The notes beneath the pieces were generated by a model. That model was not told where the DNA came from, did no database searches, and saw only the letters and a program-made list of their open reading frames with translations. This document shows, in pieces, positions 16,709-25,297 of a DNA stretch of 64,000 bases (positions within the stretch are counted from its first letter, which is position 1; every line of letters begins with the position of its first letter). The stretch spans positions 48,530-112,529 of the forward strand of contig JAMPFE010000008.1 of the NCBI GenBank assembly GCA_023664705.1, written 5' to 3'. The translations under genes were made by a program, and so were the position numbers. The stretch comes from Lachnospiraceae bacterium. GTDB taxonomy: Bacteria; Bacillota; Clostridia; Oscillospirales; Ruminococcaceae.

Positions 16709-17839
16709 ATGTACGACAAAATTGACCGATATATTGAAAGACTGCTGGATAAATCCGCGCCCGAGGCTCCTTACTGGAACATCGAGAGCATACGTCAGGG
16801 CAAGCCGCCGCACTGGAACTACATCGACGGCTGCATGATAACCGCGCTGCTGTGCGCGGCGGAGATAACGGGCGAGCGGCGCTACGCCGACTTCGCCGAG
16901 AGGTTTATCGACTACTACGTTTCCGAGGACGGCTCTATCAAGGGATATTCGTTGGAGAAGTTCAACCTCGACGACGTTAACGAGGGCAGAGTGCTGTTCG
17001 ACCTGTACAAGTCCACGGGCAAGGAAAAGTACAAAAAGGCGATCTTTCTGCTGCATGAGCAGATCGAGAAGCAGCCCCGCACGAATACCGGCAACTTCTG
17101 GCACAAGCAGATATATCCCAACCAGATATGGCTCGACGGGCTGTATATGGCGCAGGTGTTCTGTGTGCGGTTTCAGAAGGAGTTCGGCGGCGGGGACTAC
17201 TCCGATACCGTTGCGCAGTTCAAGCAAGTCCGCGCGCAGATGTTCGACGAGGGCAAGAAGCTGTACTATCACGGCTGCGACTGCTCGAAAAGCGCGTTCT
17301 GGGCCGATAAGGAAACGGGGCGCTCGAAGAATTTCTGGCTGAGGGCGATCGGCTGGTTCTGCATTTCGCTTATTGACAATATCGATTATATTGACGACGA
17401 GAGTGCGAAAAAGGAGCTTATCGCGATATTCGCGGAGGCGATAGAGGGTATTTCGCAGTACGCCGACCCCGAGACGGGGATGTACTATCAGGTTGTCGAC
17501 CAAGGTTCGAGAGAGGGCAACTACCTCGAGACGAGCGGCAGCAGCATGATAGCCTACGCGATGATGAAGGGCGCGCGGCTCGGCGTTATCGACAAGAGCT
17601 ATGCCGAAAAGGGCAAAAAGACCTTTGACGGCATCTGCGAGAAATACCTCAGTGTAAACGACGACGGCGACCTCAATCTCGGCGGGATATGCCTTGTGGC
17701 GGGGCTCGGTCCCGAGGACAACCGCCGCCGCGACGGAAGCTACGAATACTACATCTCCGAGCCCGTGGTGGAGAACGACGCGAAGGGCGTTGCGCCGTTC
17801 GTGCTCTGCTATACCGAGGTCAAGAGACTGGCGAAGTGA
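16709..17839 (+). CDS. Unsaturated rhamnogalacturonyl hydrolase (GH105)
   Basis: Releases the unsaturated uronic acid left at the non-reducing end of pectin fragments by lyases, using a hydration mechanism. 376 residues forming an (alpha/alpha)6 barrel; the catalytic aspartate is in IWLDGLYMAQ (about residue 142, matching Asp143 of YteR). Other conserved parts are HWNYIDG near the N-terminus and FWLRAIGW (about 210). No signal peptide. Its product is the substrate entry for KduI and KduD encoded downstream. The stop overlaps the next start by one base. Confidence 0.9.
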   Translation: MYDKIDRYIERLLDKSAPEAPYWNIESIRQGKPPHWNYIDGCMITALLCAAEITGERRYADFAERFIDYYVSEDGSIKGYSLEKFNLDDVNEGRVLFDLYKSTGKEKYKKAIFLLHEQIEKQPRTNTGNFWHKQIYPNQIWLDGLYMAQVFCVRFQKEFGGGDYSDTVAQFKQVRAQMFDEGKKLYYHGCDCSKSAFWADKETGRSKNFWLRAIGWFCISLIDNIDYIDDESAKKELIAIFAEAIEGISQYADPETGMYYQVVDQGSREGNYLETSGSSMIAYAMMKGARLGVIDKSYAEKGKKTFDGICEKYLSVNDDGDLNLGGICLVAGLGPEDNRRRDGSYEYYISEPVVENDAKGVAPFVLCYTEVKRLAK

Positions 17840-18216
17840 TGAACGAACTTATCACGCTGTGCGGCGATGACTGTCTGAAATGTCCGCGCTATAATGCCGA
17901 GTCCGACGAGGAGCTTGCGGCTGTCGCGGAACTTTGGTTCAGGATAGGGTGGCGGGAGAGCGTTCTCCCCGCGGAGGAAATGCGCTGCAACGGCTGCTCC
18001 TCCGAAAAGAAATGCACCTACGGGCTTGTGGAATGTACGGCGGCGCATAAGGTCGTGAAATGCAATCGGTGCGGCGAGTTCCCGTGCGGAAAGATAAGCG
18101 GGTTGTTGGAGCGTTCGCGCGGCTATGAGAAGAGGTGCGCGGATGTCTGCTCCGACGAGGAATTGTCGGCGTTGAGGGCGGCGTTTTTCAACAAGGAAAA
18201 TAATCTGAAGAAATAG
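17839..18216 (+). CDS. Cys-rich DUF3795-type protein
   Basis: A 125-residue cytoplasmic protein with paired cysteines spread through it (CGDDCLKC, CNGCSSEKKC, CNRCGEFPC, CADVC), as in the DUF3795 family, probably metal-binding. The ATG at 17839 overlaps the GH105 stop codon by one base and is the natural start; longer open frames upstream run in a different frame over the GH105 gene. Why it sits in a pectin operon is unknown. Confidence 0.75.
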   Translation: MNELITLCGDDCLKCPRYNAESDEELAAVAELWFRIGWRESVLPAEEMRCNGCSSEKKCTYGLVECTAAHKVVKCNRCGEFPCGKISGLLERSRGYEKRCADVCSDEELSALRAAFFNKENNLKK

Positions 18217-18226
18217 GTAAACGGCT

Positions 18227-19630
18227 ATGAAGAAGATAAAGATCGCCTATATCGGCGGCGGCTCTAAGGCTTGGGCGCGCGTGTTTATGACTGATCTGGC
18301 GCTGGCGGACGGGCTTTGCGGCGAGATTGCGCTGTACGACATCGACGTTCCCGCGGCGGAGCTGAACCAAAAGATCGGCGGGAGGATAAACGAATCCCCG
18401 AACACGGTTTCCAAGTGGGATTACAAGGTGTACACGGACATCGGCGGAGCGCTTGACGGCGCGGATTTTGTGGCTTGCTCGATTTTGCCCGGCACATTCG
18501 ACGAAATGGAGAGCGACGTGCACCTCCCCGAGGAGTACGGGATATATCAGTCGGTCGGCGACACGGTGGGTCCGGGCGGCGTCCTCCGCGCGATGAGGAC
18601 GGTGCCGATATACGAGGGCTTTGCGCGCGAGATAAAGGCGCACTGCCCCGAAGCGTGGGTCATCAACCTCACAAACCCCATGACCGCCTGCACGAAAACG
18701 CTGTACGACGTTTTCCCCGAAATAAAGGCTTTCGGGTGCTGCCACGAGGTTTTCCACGCGCAGGAGTTTTTGTGCTGCGCGGCGCATGAGATACTCGGCG
18801 TTGAGCGCCCCTCGCGCAGGGAAATGATAATCGATGCGTGCGGCGTGAACCACTTCACTTGGATAACAGAGGCGAATTACAACGGCACGGATATGCTGAA
18901 AGTCCTGCCGAAGTTTATTGAAAAGTTCTACGATAAGGGCTACTGCGAGCGCATTGACGTCGCTCCCGACGACTATCACGACGACCCGTTTTTGTACGGG
19001 AACAAGGTCAAAATGGATCTGTTCAAGCGGTTTGGGGTGCTGGCGGCGGCGGGCGACCGTCACCTCGTCGAGTTTATGAACAATTCACAGTACATCGGCG
19101 ACAAGGCTGCCGTGGAGGAATGGCAGTACCATTTGACGACCGTGGCGTACCGCAAGCAAGACAGGATAAACAAGATAGAGCAGTCGCGACGTATCGCGGA
19201 CGGCTCGGAGAAGATAGAGGTCAAGCGCAGCGACGAGGAGGTCGTGGAGCTTATGAAGGCTCTGCTGGGGCTTATCCCGCCGACCGTCTCCAACGCGAAT
19301 ATCGTCAACGTCGGGCAGATGCCCGATATGCCGCTCGGCTCGGTGGTTGAGACGAACTGCGTGTTCTCGCGCGGCAGCGTAAAGCCGATCGTTGCAAAGC
19401 CGCTGCCGAGGGACGTGAACGCGCTCGTGCTGCGGAACGCGCTGAACATCGAGAACACCTACTACGGCATCAAGGAGCGCGATTTCGGGCGCATTTTCGA
19501 GGCGTTCGCAAATCAGCCGCTTTGCTCGAATTTGCGGCTCTCCGAGGCGCGGGAGCTGTTTACGAAAATGGTAAAGGCGACGGGCGAGTATTTAAAGGAA
19601 TATTTCCCGCTCGATAAACCGATATTATGA
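18227..19630 (+). CDS. lplD: GH4 alpha-galacturonidase (LplD-like)
   Basis: An NAD+- and Mn2+-dependent glycosidase that removes galacturonate from short oligomers by an oxidation-elimination mechanism. 467 residues; the dinucleotide-binding start reads IAYIGGGSKAW, and the metal/catalytic parts are GCCHEVFHAQEF (about residue 168) and CGVNHFTW (about 205). LplD of Bacillus subtilis, the characterised relative, is an alpha-galacturonidase, which suits this locus better than the alpha-glucosidase or alpha-galactosidase labels often given to GH4. Overlaps the transporter gene by 4 bp. Confidence 0.87.
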   Translation: MKKIKIAYIGGGSKAWARVFMTDLALADGLCGEIALYDIDVPAAELNQKIGGRINESPNTVSKWDYKVYTDIGGALDGADFVACSILPGTFDEMESDVHLPEEYGIYQSVGDTVGPGGVLRAMRTVPIYEGFAREIKAHCPEAWVINLTNPMTACTKTLYDVFPEIKAFGCCHEVFHAQEFLCCAAHEILGVERPSRREMIIDACGVNHFTWITEANYNGTDMLKVLPKFIEKFYDKGYCERIDVAPDDYHDDPFLYGNKVKMDLFKRFGVLAAAGDRHLVEFMNNSQYIGDKAAVEEWQYHLTTVAYRKQDRINKIEQSRRIADGSEKIEVKRSDEEVVELMKALLGLIPPTVSNANIVNVGQMPDMPLGSVVETNCVFSRGSVKPIVAKPLPRDVNALVLRNALNIENTYYGIKERDFGRIFEAFANQPLCSNLRLSEARELFTKMVKATGEYLKEYFPLDKPIL

Positions 19631-20619
19631 TCGACGCGTTTATTTTCGCGGCGAACGCCGTTCTGCCTATCGTGCTGCTGATAGTGCTGGGCTATGTGCT
19701 GAAAAGAACGGGGCTGCTGACGAAGCCGTTCCTCGACGTGGGGAACAAGCTGACGTTCCGCGTGCTGCTGCCCGCTATGCTGTTTTACAATGTGTACAAC
19801 ATAGGCAGCCTGCGCGAAATAAACCTCGCGTTCGTGCTGTACGGCATAGGCGCGGTCGTGGTGATATTTTTTCTGGCGATAGCGGTCGTCTGCGCGTTCA
19901 CGAAGGACTGCGCGAAGCGCGGCGCGCTGATACAGGCGACATTCCGCTCGAACTACGCGATAATCGGCATTCCCCTCGCGACCTCGCTTTTCGGCGACAA
20001 GGGCGCCGCGGCGGCGGGCGTTATGTCCGCGTTCTGCGTGCCGCTGTTCAATATGCTGGGCGTTATCACGCTCTCGATATTCAACGGGAACGAAAAAAAG
20101 GAAAAGGTCAACGTCGGGAAAATACTCCTCGGCATAATCAAAAACCCGCTTATAATCGGCACGGTCGCGGGCATCGCGGTCCTCGGCATACGGGAGCTTT
20201 TCGTGATGTGGGGCGTGGGCTTCAGGCTGAGCGACATCACGTTCCTGTACAAGTCGCTTGAAAACGTGAAGTCCATTTGCACGCCGTTCGCGCTGATAGT
20301 GCTGGGAGGGCGGTTCGAGTTCTCGGCGGTGTCGCGGCTGTGGAAGGAGATAGTTTTCGGCACGGCGATACGCACGATAGCGGTTCCCGTGCTCGGGCTC
20401 GCGGGCGCGTATTTCCTCATTCCGGGGCTCGGCGGAGAGCATTTCGCGACGTATATGGGCGTGTTCGCGACGCCCGTCGCGGTCGCGAGCGCGATAATGG
20501 CGAACGAAATGGGTGCGGACGGAGAGCTTGCGGGTCAGCTGGTCGTCTGGACGAGTTTGGTAAGCACCGTGACGATATTCATTTACGTCACGATATTCCG
20601 CGCGATGGGGATATTCTGA
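19627..20619 (+). CDS. AEC-family transporter
   Basis: A 330-residue membrane protein of the auxin efflux carrier family, with about ten membrane helices in two repeats. The family moves small carboxylates in or out; here galacturonate, unsaturated uronate or another organic acid from the pathway is plausible but not shown. It starts at an ATGA overlap with the GH4 gene, so it belongs to the same transcript. GGATAT (20609-20614) and ATATCC (20621-20626) around its stop form a weak hairpin followed by GTTTTG. Confidence 0.85.
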   Translation: MIDAFIFAANAVLPIVLLIVLGYVLKRTGLLTKPFLDVGNKLTFRVLLPAMLFYNVYNIGSLREINLAFVLYGIGAVVVIFFLAIAVVCAFTKDCAKRGALIQATFRSNYAIIGIPLATSLFGDKGAAAAGVMSAFCVPLFNMLGVITLSIFNGNEKKEKVNVGKILLGIIKNPLIIGTVAGIAVLGIRELFVMWGVGFRLSDITFLYKSLENVKSICTPFALIVLGGRFEFSAVSRLWKEIVFGTAIRTIAVPVLGLAGAYFLIPGLGGEHFATYMGVFATPVAVASAIMANEMGADGELAGQLVVWTSLVSTVTIFIYVTIFRAMGIF

Positions 20620-20694
20620 AATATCCGTTTTGTCCATAAAATCCAACGGATTTGCACTCGCATTTATCTTTGGTTGGATTTAATATAAAGATAG

Positions 20695-20730
20695 ATGATA
20701 TGTTGAAAAATTTTACATATCATTTACTAA
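20695..20730 (+). promoter_or_regulatory. Promoter of the kdu/kdg/uxa unit with an overlapping inverted repeat
   Basis: TTGAAA (20703-20708), 16-bp spacer, TACTAA (20725-20730). The perfect 9-bp arms ATGATATGT (20695-20703) and ACATATCAT (20715-20723) cover the -35 box and spacer, the place for a repressor responding to a pathway intermediate. The regulator is not identified in the window. Confidence 0.5.
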
Positions 20731-20759
20731 AAAATGAATAAATTTTCGGAGGTAACACT

Positions 20760-21515
20760 ATGATTCTGGACAAATTCAGACTTGACGGCAAGGTAGCGAT
20801 CGTAACGGGCAGCGACACGGGTCTCGGACAGGGCTTTTCCAAGGCTTTCGTCGAGGCGGGCGCTAAGGTTCTGGGCGTTTCCAACATGCCGAGCACGGCA
20901 ACGCAGGAAATGCTCGGCAAGGAGAACTTCGAGTTCATTCAGGCGGATCTTTCCACGCTCGACCCCATTGACGGCATCATCAAGAAGGCTCTTGATACCT
21001 TCGGAAAAATCGATATTCTCGTAAACAACGCGGGCGTTATCAAGCGCGAGGACACCATCGATTTCAGTGTGGAGAGCTGGGATCTCGTTATGAACGTGAA
21101 CCTCCGCACGCTGTTCTTCCTGTCGCAGGCTGTCGCGAAGCAGTACGTAAAGCAGGGCACGGGCGGAAAGATAATCTCCGTCGCGAGCATGCTGTCCTAT
21201 CAGGGCGGTATCCGCGTGCCGAGCTACACCGCATCCAAGTCGGGCGTTAAGGGCATCACGATGACAATGGCGAACGAGTGGGCTTCCAAGGGCATCAACG
21301 TAAACGCTATCGCTCCCGGATATATGGCGACAAACAACACCAAGGCTCTCCGTGCGGACGCTGACAGAAGCGAGGCTATCCTCGACCGTATACCCGCGGG
21401 ACGTTGGGGCACTCCCGACGACATCATGGGCGCGGCGGTGTTCCTCGCGTCCTCGGCAAGCGACTATGTAAACGGCTTCACTATCGCTGTCGACGGCGGT
21501 TGGCTCGGCAGATAA
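20760..21515 (+). CDS. kduD: 2-dehydro-3-deoxy-D-gluconate 5-dehydrogenase
   Basis: Reduces 2,5-diketo-3-deoxygluconate to 2-keto-3-deoxygluconate (KDG). A 251-residue classical short-chain dehydrogenase: the NAD-binding TGSDTGLGQG (about residues 16-25), NNAG (about 90) and the catalytic Ser...Tyr-x-x-x-Lys in YTASKSG (about 159), ending in DGGWLGR as KduD proteins do. Starts after a GGAGG site; 24 bp before the aldolase gene. It pairs with KduI at 24413. Confidence 0.93.
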   Translation: MILDKFRLDGKVAIVTGSDTGLGQGFSKAFVEAGAKVLGVSNMPSTATQEMLGKENFEFIQADLSTLDPIDGIIKKALDTFGKIDILVNNAGVIKREDTIDFSVESWDLVMNVNLRTLFFLSQAVAKQYVKQGTGGKIISVASMLSYQGGIRVPSYTASKSGVKGITMTMANEWASKGINVNAIAPGYMATNNTKALRADADRSEAILDRIPAGRWGTPDDIMGAAVFLASSASDYVNGFTIAVDGGWLGR

Positions 21516-21539
21516 CGACGGATAACGGAGGGTAATGCT

Positions 21540-22505
21540 ATGGATATGAAGGCTTTTCAGGATCAGCTCGAATTTACGGGTATAATCCCCGTCATCAAGC
21601 TGGAGGACACGTCCAAGGCTGTGGAGCTCGCAAAGGCTCTGCGCGAGGGCGGCATAAACGCGGCGGAGGTAACGTTCCGCGCGGCGGGCGCCGATAAGGT
21701 CATCTCGGATATGACCAAGGCGTTTCCCGATATGCTCGTGGGCGCGGGCACGGTCACTACTATCGAGCAGTGCGACGCGGCAATCGCGGCGGGCGCGAAG
21801 TTCTGCGTGGCGCCGGGTCTCAACGCCAAGGTGGTAAAGCACTGCCTTGACAAGGGCGTGCCTTTTGCGCCGGGCGTTGCGAACAGCTCTCAGATAGAAG
21901 AGGCTATGGAGCTCGGTCTGGACTTCGTTAAGTTCTTCCCTGCCGAGCAGGCGGGCGGTCTGGCTTACATCAAGTCTATCTCCGCGCCGTATTCCAACAT
22001 GAAGTTTATGCCGACGGGCGGCGTTAACGAGAAGAACCTCAACACCTACCTCGGCTTCAAGAAGATAATCTGCGCGGGAGGCAGCTGGATAGTTCCGGGC
22101 GACCTCATCAAGAACGGCGACTGGGCGGGCATAACAGCGCTTTGCCGCACTGCCGTAAACAAGATGCTCGATTTCCAGATTGTTCACGTCGGCATTAACT
22201 GCGCGAACGAGAACGAGGCTAAGGACACAACCGCGAAGTTCGCGAAGATGTTCGGTTGGGAGCAGAAGGTCGGCAACAGCAGCGTATTCGCGGGCACGGC
22301 CGTCGAGTGCATGAAGCAGCCGTTCAAGGGCAAAAACGGTCACATCGCCGTTGCCACGAACAGCCTGCGCAGAGCGGTTTATCAGCTCAACGCGATGGGC
22401 ATTGAGACCGAGAAAAAGGCGACCGAGATAGACGCGGACACCAAGGCGGTCTACCTCAAGGACGAGTTCAGCGGCTTTGCCGTTCACCTCGTGGAGAGAA
22501 AGTAA
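21540..22505 (+). CDS. kdgA: KDPG/KHG aldolase with C-terminal VOC (glyoxalase-like) domain
   Basis: Splits 2-keto-3-deoxy-6-phosphogluconate into pyruvate and glyceraldehyde-3-phosphate. Residues 1 to about 205 are a standard class I KDPG aldolase barrel (GIIPVIKLED, AEVTFRAAGA, GAGTVTT, and the Schiff-base Lys in FVKFFPAEQAGG). Normal KdgA proteins stop near 210 residues; this one has about 110 more, beginning HVGINCANENEAKDT and later GHIAVATNSL and FAVHLVERK, the pattern of a VOC fold. The domain's role is unknown. A GGAGGG site precedes the ATG and kdgK follows by 24 bp. Confidence 0.9.
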   Translation: MDMKAFQDQLEFTGIIPVIKLEDTSKAVELAKALREGGINAAEVTFRAAGADKVISDMTKAFPDMLVGAGTVTTIEQCDAAIAAGAKFCVAPGLNAKVVKHCLDKGVPFAPGVANSSQIEEAMELGLDFVKFFPAEQAGGLAYIKSISAPYSNMKFMPTGGVNEKNLNTYLGFKKIICAGGSWIVPGDLIKNGDWAGITALCRTAVNKMLDFQIVHVGINCANENEAKDTTAKFAKMFGWEQKVGNSSVFAGTAVECMKQPFKGKNGHIAVATNSLRRAVYQLNAMGIETEKKATEIDADTKAVYLKDEFSGFAVHLVERK

Positions 22506-22529
22506 TACGACATAAGGAGAACGATAGAA

Positions 22530-23561
22530 ATGGCTAAGATAGTGACTATGGGTGAGATAATGCTCAGACTGTCCACCCCCAACAACGAGAAGTTCATTCA
22601 GGCTGACGAGTTTGACGTAAACTACGGCGGCGGCGAGGCTAACGTAGCCGTGTCGCTCGCGAATTACGGGCACTGTGCCGAGTTCGTTACAGCCGTTCCC
22701 GATAACGAGATAGGCGAGTGCGCCGTGGCGGCTCTCCGCAAGTACGGCGTGGAGACAAAGCACATCGCAAAGTGCGGCGAGAGACTCGGCATCTACTACC
22801 TCGAAAGCGGTTCGTCCATGAGACCCTCCAAGGTCGTTTACGACAGAGCGCACTCCTCGATTTCCACAGCGACGGTCTCGGATTTTGATTTCGACGCGAT
22901 TTTCGAGGGCGCGGACTGGTTCCATTTCACGGGCATCACTCCCGCGGTATCCGACGCGGCGGCTGTCCTCACGGAGGAGGCTCTCAAGGCTGCCAAGAAG
23001 CATAACGTAAAGGTCTCCGTTGACCTTAACTTCCGCAAGAAGCTCTGGAGCAGCGAGAAGGCGCAGAAGGTAATGAAGAACCTGATGAAGTACGTCGACG
23101 TGTGCATCGGCAACGAGGAGGACGCGGAGCTCGTTCTCGGCTACAAGCCCGGCAACACCGACGTTACGCAGGGCGACCTCGAGCTTGCGGGCTACAAGTC
23201 GATTTTCGAGCAGATGGTCGCGGATTACAATTTCGAGTACTGCGTTTCCTCGCTGCGTGTAAGCCGCTCCGCTTCCGACAACGGCTGGTCGGCGTGCATT
23301 TACAGCAGAGATACCAAGGAGTTCTACCACTCGAAGGAGTACTCCATTCACCCGATAGTTGACCGCGTGGGCGGCGGCGACTCGTTCGCGGGCGGCGTTA
23401 TCTGCGGTCTCGTCGACGACAAGGACTTCAAGTCCGCGCTCGAATACGGCGTGGCGGCGTCCGCTCTGAAGCACACCATTCCGGGCGACTTCAACCTCGT
23501 TTCCCGCAAGGAGGTCGAAACTCTCGCGGGTGGCGACGCTTCGGGACGCGTTCAGAGATAA
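22530..23561 (+). CDS. kdgK: 2-keto-3-deoxygluconate kinase (PfkB family)
   Basis: Phosphorylates KDG to KDPG with ATP, feeding the aldolase encoded just upstream. 343 residues: the N-terminal MGEIMLRLS and GGGEANVAVSLA substrate-binding part, and the PfkB signature GGGDSFAGGVI (about residue 282) with the catalytic Asp. Good AAGGAG site. Next gene starts 3 bp after the stop. Confidence 0.92.
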   Translation: MAKIVTMGEIMLRLSTPNNEKFIQADEFDVNYGGGEANVAVSLANYGHCAEFVTAVPDNEIGECAVAALRKYGVETKHIAKCGERLGIYYLESGSSMRPSKVVYDRAHSSISTATVSDFDFDAIFEGADWFHFTGITPAVSDAAAVLTEEALKAAKKHNVKVSVDLNFRKKLWSSEKAQKVMKNLMKYVDVCIGNEEDAELVLGYKPGNTDVTQGDLELAGYKSIFEQMVADYNFEYCVSSLRVSRSASDNGWSACIYSRDTKEFYHSKEYSIHPIVDRVGGGDSFAGGVICGLVDDKDFKSALEYGVAASALKHTIPGDFNLVSRKEVETLAGGDASGRVQR

Positions 23562-23563
23562 TT

Positions 23564-24400
23564 ATGATGAAGCTGTTTATCCGCGCCCACGACCTCGGCG
23601 TCAAGGGCGAAGAGAATATCGCCGCGCGGCTCGACGAGCTCGGGCTCAGCGGCGTTCAGCTCGTCGCGTACAAGTGCCTTGACGGGATAGCCTACACGCC
23701 CGGCTCGATAACGACCGAGCGCGCCGAGAAATTCCGTAAGACGTTTGAGGCGGCGGGAAAGACCGTGCCGCTTATCGGCGCGTATTTTAACCCCGTCCAC
23801 CCCGACGAGCAGAAGATAAAGAACGGCATTGCCGTGTTCAAGGATTACCTTGCGCACGCAAAGGAGCTGGGCTGCAACATCGTCGGCTCGGAGACGGGCT
23901 CCTACAACGGCGACAAGTGGACATACCACCCGCAGAACCGCACAGAGGAGGCTCTCAGCCGCGTTATAAGCACGTTTTCGGAGCTTTGCGACTACGCGAA
24001 GGACTGCGGAGTATGCGTCGGCATGGAGGGCGCTTTCGGGCACGTCTGCCACAACGTGCAAACGCTCGAGCGCGCCGTTAAGAGCATCGGCAGGGACAAC
24101 ATCAGGATCATCTTCGATCTGTACAACTACCTCGACAAATCGAACGCTGACAAGATGTACGACATTCTCGGCGAGGGCTTGCAGACGTTCGGCGACAGGA
24201 TATGCGTGTTCCACATAAAGGACTGCGTTATCGCCGAGGACGGCTCGCTGAAGCAGTGCGGCGTCGGCAAGGGCATTTTCGACTATCCGCGCATTATCGG
24301 CGAGATAAAGAAGGTCTGCCCCGACGCGAACCTCGTTTTCGAGGGCACGACGGGCGACGATATCCCGTTTGCGGCGGCTCATTTAAAGAAATTGATCTAA
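23564..24400 (+). CDS. Sugar isomerase/epimerase-type TIM-barrel protein
   Basis: 278 residues of the xylose-isomerase-like AP-endonuclease 2 fold. Likely metal ligands and catalytic residues are visible in order: GSETG, GMEGAFGH, IIFDLYNYL, VFHIKD and FEGTTG. Such enzymes isomerise or epimerise sugars, keto-acids or cyclitols. Its place between kdgK and kduI suggests a step in uronate catabolism not covered by the standard enzymes, but the substrate cannot be told. The start is a double ATG at 23564 with only a weak ribosome site, suggesting coupling to kdgK translation. Confidence 0.8.
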   Translation: MMKLFIRAHDLGVKGEENIAARLDELGLSGVQLVAYKCLDGIAYTPGSITTERAEKFRKTFEAAGKTVPLIGAYFNPVHPDEQKIKNGIAVFKDYLAHAKELGCNIVGSETGSYNGDKWTYHPQNRTEEALSRVISTFSELCDYAKDCGVCVGMEGAFGHVCHNVQTLERAVKSIGRDNIRIIFDLYNYLDKSNADKMYDILGEGLQTFGDRICVFHIKDCVIAEDGSLKQCGVGKGIFDYPRIIGEIKKVCPDANLVFEGTTGDDIPFAAAHLKKLI

Positions 24401-24412
24401 GGAGAAGGCAAA

Positions 24413-25249
24413 ATGACTTTGGATATAAGATACGCAAATCACCCCGATGATTCCAAGCACTACACCACCGAGGAGCTTAGAAAGCATTACCTCATCTACA
24501 AGGTTTTCGCTGCCGATGAGATAGCGCTGACCTACTCTCATCAGGACAGAATGATCGCGGGCGGCGCGATGCCCGTCAATAAGGAGCTCTCGCTCGGCAG
24601 CACCAAGGAGCTGGGCACCGAGTACTTCCTCGAAAGACGCGAGATGGGCATAATCAACGTCGGCGGCAAGGGCTCGTTGGTGCTCGACGGCAAGGAGTAC
24701 GAGCTTGATTTCAAGGACGGCATCTACATCGGAATGGGCACAAAGGAGATAGTTTTCAAGTCCGCGGACAAGAACGCTCCCGCGAAGTTCTACATCAACT
24801 CCTGCCCCGCGCACAAGACCTATCCGACTGTGTACATCACCAAGGATATGGCGGTCCACAGACCCCTCGGCACCGCCGAGAACATGAATAAGCGCGTTGT
24901 CAACCAGTATGTCAACCCCGCGGTCTGCGAGAGCTGTCAGCTCGCCATGGGCATGACGGAGCTCGCCGTAGGCAGCAGCTGGAACACAATGCCCTCGCAT
25001 ACTCACGAAAGAAGAATGGAGGTATACTTCTACTTCGAGCTTTCGGACGACAACGTGGTGTTCCATATGATGGGTCAGCCGCAGGAGACGCGCCACATAA
25101 TCCTGCACAACGAGCAGGCGGTCATCTCGCCGAGCTGGTCTATCCACAGCGGCACGGCGACGAGCAACTACACCTTCATCTGGGGCATGTGCGGCGAAAA
25201 CCAGACCTACGACGATATGGACAATATCGGCAACTTTGACTTGAGATAA
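24413..25249 (+). CDS. kduI: 5-dehydro-4-deoxy-D-glucuronate isomerase
   Basis: Isomerises the open-chain form of the unsaturated uronate released by GH105 into the substrate of KduD. 278 residues, the family's usual length. The zinc site is intact: HTHERRMEVY (about residue 198; two His and a Glu) and a later His in SIHSGTATSNY (about 243). AAGGAG precedes the ATG. A short hairpin and T-run follow before the ATPase gene. Confidence 0.94.
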   Translation: MTLDIRYANHPDDSKHYTTEELRKHYLIYKVFAADEIALTYSHQDRMIAGGAMPVNKELSLGSTKELGTEYFLERREMGIINVGGKGSLVLDGKEYELDFKDGIYIGMGTKEIVFKSADKNAPAKFYINSCPAHKTYPTVYITKDMAVHRPLGTAENMNKRVVNQYVNPAVCESCQLAMGMTELAVGSSWNTMPSHTHERRMEVYFYFELSDDNVVFHMMGQPQETRHIILHNEQAVISPSWSIHSGTATSNYTFIWGMCGENQTYDDMDNIGNFDLR

Positions 25250-25251
25250 AG

Positions 25252-25271
25252 CAGACGCAGGGTCTGTTTTT
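25252..25271 (+). terminator. Weak hairpin with T-run after kduI
   Basis: CAGAC (25252-25256), loop GCAGG, GTCTG (25262-25266), then TTTTT. A five-pair stem is weak, so this could give partial termination inside the operon. Confidence 0.4.
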
Positions 25272-25297
25272 AATAACAACCATAGGAGTGCTTCGTT

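Noticed and set aside
20727..23474. Long open frame (over 900 codons) antisense to the kduD-kdgA-kdgK genes
   Set aside because: It mirrors the codon bias of well-recognised plus-strand genes and crosses three of them. Similar antisense frames over 9380-11590 and 29132-32035 were rejected for the same reason.
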